A stretch of 8,409 bases of DNA from positions 1-8,409 of the forward strand of contig JAEZKI010000378.1 of NCBI GenBank assembly GCA_023415525.1. The letters are read 5' to 3'. This DNA comes from Bacillota bacterium. Its GTDB lineage: Bacteria > Bacillota > Clostridia > Lachnospirales > Cellulosilyticaceae. The notes under the pieces were generated by a model. The model had not been told where the DNA came from, made no database searches, and saw only the letters and a list, made by a program, of their open reading frames with translations. The position numbers were made by a program, and so were the translations under genes. Shown one piece after another: positions 1 to 6,124 of the stretch (within the stretch, counting starts at the first letter, position 1; the number at the start of each line of letters is the position of its first letter).

Positions 1-323
1 CCTACTTAGAAAATGAGCCTAAGAAACCCTTTATTTTATGTGAATACATGCATGATATGGGGAATTCTCTTGGGGGAATGAAGGACTACATGGAACTTTT
101 TGACCGTTTTGAAATGTATCAAGGTGGATTTATATGGGACTTCATTGACCAAGGCTTAATGGTAAAGGACGAAGTGACAGGGGCCGAGGTCATTCGCTAT
201 GGTGGAGACTTTGATGATCGGCCATCGGACTATGAGTTTTCGGGTAATGGGATTGTCTTTGCAACGAGGAAAGAAAAACCAGCTATGCAGGAGGTAAAAT
301 ACTACTATGAACGCTATAAATAA
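1..323 (+). CDS. lacL: Beta-galactosidase large subunit LacL, C-terminal end (5' truncated by window)
   Basis: This is the last 106 codons of a glycoside hydrolase family 2 beta-galactosidase large subunit; the reading frame is open from base 3 and the gene begins before the window. The motif [12 protein letters not shown] contains the family nucleophile Glu (codon at 42-44, equivalent to Glu537 of E. coli LacZ) and the conserved His three residues later. Further conserved blocks are [17 protein letters not shown] and SGNGIVF, whose Asn matches the galactose/sodium-site Asn604 of LacZ. The protein ends at YYYERYK, where a single-chain LacZ would continue into the beta-sandwich and small-chain domains. 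Those domains are supplied by the next gene, which overlaps the last 17 nt. LacL and LacM together hydrolyse lactose in the cytoplasm. The internal ATG at 48 is not the start, because conserved sequence extends upstream of it. Confidence 0.95.
   Translation, partial: YLENEPKKPFILCEYMHDMGNSLGGMKDYMELFDRFEMYQGGFIWDFIDQGLMVKDEVTGAEVIRYGGDFDDRPSDYEFSGNGIVFATRKEKPAMQEVKYYYERYK
289..295 (+). promoter_or_regulatory. Shine-Dalgarno of lacM inside lacL
   Basis: AGGAGGT lies 11 nt before the lacM ATG and within the lacL coding sequence. It decides that lacM is separately initiated and argues against reading the lacL/lacM junction as a frameshifted lacZ. Confidence 0.85.
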
Positions 324-1269
324 TAAAACCTTACAACTCATTTTTGGTGATGTGACATTAGGAGTGAGTGGGGAAGATTTTCATTATATCTTCTCCTACC
401 AGACAGGAGGGATAGAATCTCTCGTGATAGAGGGGAAAGAATGGCTTTATCGCACACCAAAACCAACCTTTTGGCGTGCTACTACAGATAATGATAGAGG
501 GAACGGCTTTTCTTACAAATCAGGGATGTGGTTAGGTGCTGATTTATTTATAAGATGTAGTGATGTGGCAGTAGTAGTAGATGGCAAGAAAATAGAAAAG
601 CCTATGGCACCTACTAATAATAAGTATACAGGTCAGGAGTACGCTAGGGAGGTAAGTCTATGCTTTACCTATAGAACGAATACAGTGCCAGCTACAGAAG
701 TAGAGGTAACCTATACAGTCCAAGTAGATGGCACAATAGGGGTAAAGGTACATTATCATGGAAAAGAAGGCTTACCTAGCTTGCCTGTATTTGGAATGCG
801 TTTTATTATGCCAACAAAAGCAGTAGGGTATACCTATGAAGGTTTATCTGGCGAAACCTATCCTGATCGCATGGCAGGAGGAGTACCAGGTACCTACTCT
901 GTAGAAGGCTTACCAGTAACACCCTATATGGTACCTCAGGATTGTAATGTGCATATGGCAACTCAAAAACTGACAGTAACACGTGGCACTACCTTAAATA
1001 ATGCTGATGCTGACAAGCATACTTTTAGTTTGCAGTTTGAGGCGGTAGGAGAACCTTTTGCGTTTTCTTGTATCCCTTATACTGCAGAAGAGCTGGAAAA
1101 TGCAACACATCAAGAAGAACTTCCTTTACCTAGAAGAACAGTTGTATCGATACTAGGAAGAGTACGTGGTGTAGGAGGTATTGACAGTTGGGGAAGTGAT
1201 GTGATGCCCCAATATCAAATTGATGCGACTCAGGATATAAGCTATTCTTTTTCTATAAAAAAAGGATGA
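307..1269 (+). CDS. lacM: Beta-galactosidase small subunit LacM
   Basis: This is a complete 320-residue protein corresponding to the C-terminal small-chain domain (Bgal_small_N) of GH2 beta-galactosidases. The block [20 protein letters not shown] (D61-N62-D63 within it) is the small-chain signature, and [12 protein letters not shown] near the C-terminus carries W295, equivalent to the substrate-stacking Trp999 of E. coli LacZ. The ATG at 307 is preceded by AGGAGGT at 289-295, inside the end of lacL, with an 11-nt gap, so this is a designed start rather than a frameshift scar. The 963-bp size and 17-nt overlap agree with what I recall of the lacL/lacM genes of Leuconostoc lactis. The product should associate with LacL to complete the active site. 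A strong terminator follows 14 nt after the stop codon, closing the lac transcription unit. Confidence 0.95.
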   Translation: MNAINNKTLQLIFGDVTLGVSGEDFHYIFSYQTGGIESLVIEGKEWLYRTPKPTFWRATTDNDRGNGFSYKSGMWLGADLFIRCSDVAVVVDGKKIEKPMAPTNNKYTGQEYAREVSLCFTYRTNTVPATEVEVTYTVQVDGTIGVKVHYHGKEGLPSLPVFGMRFIMPTKAVGYTYEGLSGETYPDRMAGGVPGTYSVEGLPVTPYMVPQDCNVHMATQKLTVTRGTTLNNADADKHTFSLQFEAVGEPFAFSCIPYTAEELENATHQEELPLPRRTVVSILGRVRGVGGIDSWGSDVMPQYQIDATQDISYSFSIKKG

Positions 1270-1282
1270 TTAGTCTCTTTAG

Positions 1283-1333
1283 AGGCTATTTCTAATTCTA
1301 GCCTTGGCTAGTATTAGAAATAGCCTTTTTTTT
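1283..1333 (+). terminator. Rho-independent terminator after lacM
   Basis: A long hairpin pairs 1283-1296 with 1313-1326 (14 bp, no mismatch). A single T/T mismatch follows, then a 5-bp inner stem 1298-1302/1307-1311 closed by a CTTG loop. Eight T residues follow (1326-1333), the first of which can also pair at the base of the stem. It ends the lacLM transcript. There is no matching A-run on the 5' side close to the stem, so it looks one-directional. Confidence 0.95.
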
Positions 1334-1398
1334 AGCACAAATAAAATTACAAGAATTTAAAAAATATTATAAATAATATATAATCAAAATATGTGCTA
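1333..1398. repeat. 7-bp inverted repeat flanking the promoter
   Basis: TAGCACA at 1333-1339 and its exact reverse complement TGTGCTA at 1392-1398 lie 52 bp apart and bracket the predicted -35 and -10 elements. The right arm sits at the predicted transcription start, so the pair cannot fold in the main transcript. It could be a split operator for a looping repressor, or it could be chance. Confidence 0.3.
1356..1384 (+). promoter_or_regulatory. Predicted sigma-A promoter of the yeh-type operon
   Basis: The -10 is a perfect TATAAT at 1379-1384. The best -35 is TTTAAA at 1356-1361 (4 of 6 matches to TTGACA), giving a 17-bp spacer. The predicted start of transcription is near 1391, leaving a leader of about 34 nt. 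The surrounding 1340-1390 stretch is very A/T-rich, so chance -10 matches are possible, but this is the only gap between the lac terminator and the operon. Confidence 0.5.
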
Positions 1399-1408
1399 TT
1401 TAAAATAG
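1396..1408. repeat. 13-bp palindrome in the operon leader
   Basis: CTATTT-A-AAATAG is a perfect palindrome with one central base. It lies just downstream of the predicted transcription start, immediately before the ribosome binding site of the ATPase gene, and overlaps the right arm of the longer inverted repeat. Its position would suit a repressor operator. Low sequence complexity makes it uncertain. Confidence 0.3.
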
Positions 1409-1424
1409 AACGAGGTGGATAGAG

Positions 1425-2537
1425 ATGAATAAACAGATTTTAAAACCAACTATGGAAATGAAATATGCTGAGGAATTAGGGCTACTTCGCAAGCTCGATA
1501 CAGATAAAAAGCCTAAGAACTGGTTAATGTCTCCGAAAGCAGTGAGAACCTTTATTCTAGGGAGTGCCAAGCCTATTGTATATGAAGGACAAAAAGTTAA
1601 AGTGGAGAAGAAGTTTTTTGGAGATGATGCCCTTATTGAAAGAAGTATAGTGACTTTAGCAGGGAATAGAGGACTGATGTTAGTAGGAGACCCAGGAACA
1701 GCTAAGACCATGCTGAGTGAGCTTTTAGCAGCAGCTATTTCGGGGGATAGCACCAACACCATTCAAGGAACTGCTGGAACCACGGAGGATATGATTAAGT
1801 ATTCTTGGAATTATGCCATGCTGATTTCTAAGGGGCCTGTTAAAGAAGCCCTTGTACCAGCCCCTTTGTACATAGGCATGAAGGAGGGAAGGATCACCCG
1901 CTTTGAGGAGATTACTAGGATGCCTTTAGAGATTCAAGATAGTTTAATTAGTGTGATGAGTGATAAGCTCCTCAATATCCCAGAATATGCAGAAGAGCCG
2001 GTTTTATATGCTACAGCAGGCTTTAATGTTATCGCCACTGCTAATACAAGAGATAAGGGAATTAATGAGATGAGTAGTGCCCTCAAGCGTCGTTTTAATT
2101 TTGAAACGGTACTACCTGTAAGTACGGTGTCCATGGAGGCTAAGATTATCAAACAGGAATGTGAAAGGATGTTTGAGGAAAATCAATTAGACCTACAGGT
2201 GGACGAAAAGGTCGTGGAGCTTTTAGCGGTGACATTTAGAGAGCTAAGAGAAGGTATGAGTGATGAAAATATTAAGGTAGAGATACCTACTTCCGTTATG
2301 AGTACAGCGGAAGCTGTTTCTGTCTATTATCAAAGTGCCCTACAGGCTTATTACTACAAAGAGGGTAAGGTGTCTGTAGAAGAACTGGTGCAAAATATTA
2401 AAGGTGCTGTTTTAAAGGAAAACAAAGAAGATTTAGGTAAGCTAAGAGAGTATTTTAATACAGTAGTTAAAAAACGTGCAGATAAAGAAGGAGTATTATG
2501 GAGAGATTATTACGAGGCGAGGAATCAGTTGAAGTAA
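1425..2537 (+). CDS. yehL: MoxR-type AAA+ ATPase, YehL subfamily
   Basis: This 370-residue AAA+ ATPase belongs to the MoxR clade. Walker A is GDPGTAKT (88-95, Lys94 contacting phosphates). The helix-2 insert region (about 112-150, starting TIQGTAGTTED) is MoxR-like. Walker B is RFEEITR (159-165), with Glu at 161 where Asp is usual and the catalytic Glu at 162. Sensor 1 is ATANT (Asn207), and the arginine-finger region is ALKRRF (R222/R223). The sensor-2 position reads PTSVMSTAEAV, with no arginine. No signal peptide or membrane segment is visible, so it should be cytoplasmic and form rings. The start is supported by GAGGTGG at 1412-1418, 6 nt before the ATG. It is the first gene of the operon and overlaps the next by 40 nt, which encodes the expected VWA partner. 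MoxR ATPases remodel or activate target proteins with a VWA protein (RavA-ViaA, CbbQ-CbbO). The target here is unknown. The YehL assignment rests on operon content and motif style, not on an alignment. Confidence 0.9.
   Translation: MNKQILKPTMEMKYAEELGLLRKLDTDKKPKNWLMSPKAVRTFILGSAKPIVYEGQKVKVEKKFFGDDALIERSIVTLAGNRGLMLVGDPGTAKTMLSELLAAAISGDSTNTIQGTAGTTEDMIKYSWNYAMLISKGPVKEALVPAPLYIGMKEGRITRFEEITRMPLEIQDSLISVMSDKLLNIPEYAEEPVLYATAGFNVIATANTRDKGINEMSSALKRRFNFETVLPVSTVSMEAKIIKQECERMFEENQLDLQVDEKVVELLAVTFRELREGMSDENIKVEIPTSVMSTAEAVSVYYQSALQAYYYKEGKVSVEELVQNIKGAVLKENKEDLGKLREYFNTVVKKRADKEGVLWRDYYEARNQLK
2487..2493 (+). promoter_or_regulatory. Shine-Dalgarno deciding the start of the 1208-residue gene
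   Basis: GAAGGAG lies 4 nt before the ATG at 2498, inside the end of the ATPase gene. No other start codon with a site of this strength occurs before the first conserved block, so the 40-nt overlap is taken as real. Confidence 0.75.
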
Positions 2538-5500
2538 AGACCCTCTTTCAACAAGCCTTTGACTATAAGGCCCCTGTTGTGTTATTTCCTATTAGACATC
2601 ATAGCCCAGCTTGTACCAAGCATCTAAGAAGCGTTATAGCAGCCTATGAACCAGAAGTCCTTTTAATAGAAGGCCCTCAAAATGCGGAGGAACTTATAGG
2701 GGATTTAGCCAAGAAAGGCAATCAACCTCCTTTTTGCCTTTATTTAAGCTATGATGATGCCAAGGGGCTACTAGGAGAAGAAGGTGAAAAATATCGTGCT
2801 TATTACCCCTTATTAGCCTATTCTCCTGAGTTAAATGCCATTCAGGCTGCCCAAAAGGCCAATATTCCTTGTGAATTTATTGATTTACCCTATCATGAAA
2901 AGCTTTATAATCAAGAGAGTGTGGATGCTACCTTAGAAAAAAAGGAAGAGACTGATAGGCTTTTTACAGTAGGTGATTATTATAAAAAGCTGTGTGAAAA
3001 GACGGGGTGCAGAAACTTTAATGAACTATGGGAAAAGCTTTTTGAAATTAATGGCTTAAATCAACAACCTCAAGATTTTGTAGAAAGTGTTTTTACTTAT
3101 TGCTATTATACGCGGCTAGCTATACCTGAGGAGGAAATGCTTAAGGGAGGGGACCTGGCTCGCGAGCAGTATATGAGAGAAAGAATAACCTTGGCCAAGC
3201 AAAAGTATAATAAGGTCTTAGTGGTGACGGGAGGCATACATACTATTGCCCTTGTTAATGATGGGGCGGAGAGTCCAAAGAGCTCCTCGGAGGTAAAGGT
3301 TAAACATATAGAGGCAGATAGGCCTAAGACCTATTTAATGCCTTATTCTTTTGAAGCCAGTGATCAAAATGATGGTTATGAAGCAGGTATGGCCTTTCCT
3401 TATTTTTATCAAAGGGTATGGGAGCTGATGGGTAAAAGCCAAAACCAGCCTTATGAGGAGGCCATCCTTAGTTTTATCATGGATGTGGCAAGAAAAATGC
3501 GAAAAGTACAAGCCCTTTCTATTACAGATGAAATGCAGTCCCTTTATATGGCTAAGGGGCTATGTGGGCTGAGAGATAAGGCGTTTCCAGGGGTTTTTGA
3601 ACTGATTGATGCAGTGAAAAGTGCTTTTGTAAAGGGAGAAGTTAACGACCACTATGAACCTGTTATGGACACACTTTATGAGTTGTTAACAGGCTTAGAG
3701 ATGGGGAGCATTAGTGAGACTAAAAACATTCCTCCCATTGTAACAGACTTCTTAGAGCAGTGTAAAAAATTTGGTATACAAACTAAGACTTCCTTAGAAA
3801 AAGAAACAAGATTAGATATTTATCAAAAAGAAAGGCATAGGCAAAAAAGTTGCTTTTTTCATCAAATGGATTTTTTAGGGGCAAATTTTTGCACCTATGA
3901 AAAAGGACAAGATGAAAGAACGGGTGTAGGACGTATTTTGCTAAGAGAAACTTGGCGTTATCGTTATAATCCTAGAGTGCAGGCTCAATTAATTGATAAA
4001 AGTGTTTACGGAGGCAGTATAAGGGAAGCCTGTGTTTATCTTTTGACACGAAGCATTACAGGAGTACATCATACAGCCAGTTCATTAGCGAGTAGGCTTA
4101 ATGCAGCAGAAAAGATGGGGATTGATGAACTCTATGAACAACTGGCTATGACTTTAGAGAAGGTCATAGGGGAAGATATGAGTTTTCTAAGTGTGGCAGA
4201 ATGTTTTAGGACGCTAAGCTTTATTGCAGAAAAGCTACAATTAAGACGCAGAAAAGAGTCACAAGGCTTTAAAAGCCTACAAGCTTTGGCTCTTTATCGG
4301 ATGAAGCTTCTCATTCCTACTATAATGACGGCACCAAAGACAGAAGAAGATGAGCTTTGTCATGAGTTTAAGTTTGTTTATGAGTGCTTGATGCATGAGG
4401 CCATACAAGAAGGCAATTCTCACTTAGAAGAGGTTCACTTCCTGCAGGCCTTGGAGGATTTGTTTCATGAAAACACGGCTAATAGTGCTTTAGTGGGAAC
4501 AGCTGGTGGCATTCTACTAAAAAGTGAAGAGATGGCTCTAGAGCAGGTTATGAATAAATTTGAGTGGTATTTAATGGGAAGCCTAGAGGCAAAGAAAGAA
4601 TCAGCAGCCTTCTTGAAGGGCTTCTTTGAAGTGGCTAAAGATACTCTATTTATTGAACCCAAACTGCTTATTTTAATAGATGAAGTATTAAGGGAAACGA
4701 GTGGAGAGGATTTCTTAGAGATATTGCCTGACTTAAGGCTTGCCTTTACCTATTTCTTGCCCTTTGAAACGGATAGAATAGCCCACTTAGTGGCCCAGTA
4801 CTATGGAGTCAGTAGCGAAAGCCTATTAACTACCCAAGCTGTGGACCCCAAGGATAGAAGCTGGGCTAAGGAAGCAGACCTGGCAAGTTATCATTTGCTA
4901 AGGACTTGGCATGGCAAGGGAGCTAGCATAGAAGACAAAGAAACGCTTTCTTCAATACTTCCCCTAAAGAGACAAGCAACTTGGGACATTTTGGGTAGCA
5001 AAATAGAGGATAAGGAAGAGCAGCTTAATAAATGGCGACTGGTTTTAGGAAGCTTTGCAGAGTGGAGTATTCCTTTAGATAAAAGGTATGTGGATATCGA
5101 TCAGACCTTAGAATTTTTATATAGCAGGGAGTATAGCAAAGAGCAGGGTATTCGGGAGGAGCAAAAGACAGGAGGACGAGAGGCTTCTAAGCTTACTGTT
5201 CCTGAGTGGCTTCATAAGGTGAGAAAATTATTTCCTCATGATACCGTGGAAATGATGCAAAAACAGGCACTTGATAAATACCAGATCGTAGAGCTTTTAC
5301 TGGATAATCAAATCTTAAAAAAGATGCAGCCAGATATGGGGCTATTAAAAAGTATATTGACATTTAAAAATCAAATGAGAGGGGAAGTCGTTGCTACAGC
5401 CAGAAAGCTGATAGAACAGATCGTTAGGGAGCTTCAAGAACAATTGCAAAATGAGGTTAGGGAAAGCTTTTCAGGCAAGAAAAATCCCTATAAAAGTAGT

Positions 5501-6124
5501 CCAGTTCGTACAATCAGGAACTTGGATTTGAAAAAGACTATTCGTAAAAATCTCAGGCACTACGACCAAGAAAATCAGAGATTAATCCCGACTCAATTTT
5601 ACTTCACCTCCAAGATTAGAAGACACAATGCATATCATATTATTATTGCAGTGGATGAAAGTGGCAGTATGATGGACTCTGTTATTTATAGTGCCATTAT
5701 GGCAGGGATTTTTTCTAAGTTATCCATGCTCCGTACAGACCTTATTATTTTTGATACCTCTGTGGTGGATTTATCAGACTATATTACAGACCCTGTGGAG
5801 ATTCTAATGAATATACAGCTAGGAGGAGGAACGAATATTTCCAAGGCTTTAGACTATGTATTAGGTAAGATTACCCTACCTCAAAAGACCATAGTTGTTT
5901 TAATAAGTGACCTCTTTGATGGCTATGCCTATAACCTCATGTACAAACGTGTTCATGATATTGTTGAAACAGGTGCTAATCTGTTTGTGTTAACCGCTTT
6001 AGATTATACAGGAAATGGTAGCTATGACCGCAATGCAGCACAGAATATGGCTAATTTAGGAGCCCATGTAGCCGCCATTACACCAAAGGAGTTGGCGAAT
6101 TGGATAGCAAAGATCGTATTGTAA
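2498..6124 (+). CDS. DUF5682 (YehM-like) and VWA (YehP-like) fusion protein, putative MoxR partner
   Basis: This 1208-residue cytoplasmic protein has two modules that are normally separate. Residues 1 to about 860 resemble DUF5682/YehM. The N-terminal part has FPIRHHSP (H34, H35), LLIEGP (E58), FIDLP (D129), a helix with REQYMRERI (R222-I230) and VVTGGIHT (G245-H248). This H/E/R/GGxH pattern resembles EreA, ChaN and TraB/TIKI hydrolases (my inference). Then come a SCFFHQMDFLG block (451 onwards), ETWRYRYNP (around W486) and a long helical region. Residues 902-1208 form the VWA module: a helical lead-in starting PEWLHKVRKLFP, then a complete MIDAS of DESGS (D1053, S1055, S1057), GGGTN (T1112) and SDLFD (D1138). 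A charged linker at about 870-900 joins the modules. E. coli YehM (about 760 aa) plus YehP (about 380 aa) nearly equals this length. The VWA domain should bind the upstream ATPase through its metal site. The gene overlaps its neighbours by 40 and 25 nt. Substrate and activity are unknown. Confidence 0.88.
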   Translation: MERLLRGEESVEVKTLFQQAFDYKAPVVLFPIRHHSPACTKHLRSVIAAYEPEVLLIEGPQNAEELIGDLAKKGNQPPFCLYLSYDDAKGLLGEEGEKYRAYYPLLAYSPELNAIQAAQKANIPCEFIDLPYHEKLYNQESVDATLEKKEETDRLFTVGDYYKKLCEKTGCRNFNELWEKLFEINGLNQQPQDFVESVFTYCYYTRLAIPEEEMLKGGDLAREQYMRERITLAKQKYNKVLVVTGGIHTIALVNDGAESPKSSSEVKVKHIEADRPKTYLMPYSFEASDQNDGYEAGMAFPYFYQRVWELMGKSQNQPYEEAILSFIMDVARKMRKVQALSITDEMQSLYMAKGLCGLRDKAFPGVFELIDAVKSAFVKGEVNDHYEPVMDTLYELLTGLEMGSISETKNIPPIVTDFLEQCKKFGIQTKTSLEKETRLDIYQKERHRQKSCFFHQMDFLGANFCTYEKGQDERTGVGRILLRETWRYRYNPRVQAQLIDKSVYGGSIREACVYLLTRSITGVHHTASSLASRLNAAEKMGIDELYEQLAMTLEKVIGEDMSFLSVAECFRTLSFIAEKLQLRRRKESQGFKSLQALALYRMKLLIPTIMTAPKTEEDELCHEFKFVYECLMHEAIQEGNSHLEEVHFLQALEDLFHENTANSALVGTAGGILLKSEEMALEQVMNKFEWYLMGSLEAKKESAAFLKGFFEVAKDTLFIEPKLLILIDEVLRETSGEDFLEILPDLRLAFTYFLPFETDRIAHLVAQYYGVSSESLLTTQAVDPKDRSWAKEADLASYHLLRTWHGKGASIEDKETLSSILPLKRQATWDILGSKIEDKEEQLNKWRLVLGSFAEWSIPLDKRYVDIDQTLEFLYSREYSKEQGIREEQKTGGREASKLTVPEWLHKVRKLFPHDTVEMMQKQALDKYQIVELLLDNQILKKMQPDMGLLKSILTFKNQMRGEVVATARKLIEQIVRELQEQLQNEVRESFSGKKNPYKSSPVRTIRNLDLKKTIRKNLRHYDQENQRLIPTQFYFTSKIRRHNAYHIIIAVDESGSMMDSVIYSAIMAGIFSKLSMLRTDLIIFDTSVVDLSDYITDPVEILMNIQLGGGTNISKALDYVLGKITLPQKTIVVLISDLFDGYAYNLMYKRVHDIVETGANLFVLTALDYTGNGSYDRNAAQNMANLGAHVAAITPKELANWIAKIVL
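6085..6091 (+). promoter_or_regulatory. Shine-Dalgarno for the TTG-started SWIM gene
   Basis: AAAGGAG lies 8 nt before a TTG at 6100. This ideal spacing decides a TTG start for the SWIM gene, 25 nt inside the preceding gene. Confidence 0.75.

Noticed and set aside
48..323. Separate small gene starting at the ATG at 48
   Set aside because: The reading frame and conserved GH2 sequence, including the catalytic Glu codon at 42-44, continue upstream of this ATG, so it is an internal Met of lacL.
1..1269. lacZ pseudogene split by a frameshift
   Set aside because: lacM has its own strong Shine-Dalgarno and ATG, the overlap is the classical 17 nt, and both parts keep all family motifs. This is the normal lacL/lacM organisation.
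1275..1284. CTCTTTAGAG palindrome just before the lacM terminator
   Set aside because: Its stem is only 4 bp with a 2-base loop and it competes with the far stronger terminator hairpin. No role can be supported.
1400..1762. Minus-strand open frame of 120 codons opposite the ATPase gene
   Set aside because: It lies antisense to the well-supported Walker A region, has no family motif and no convincing ribosome binding site. It is a shadow of the real gene.
4465..4662. Minus-strand open frame within the DUF5682-VWA gene, and similar short antisense frames at 156-341 and 1934-2152
   Set aside because: All are short, antisense to conserved coding sequence and without recognisable domains.
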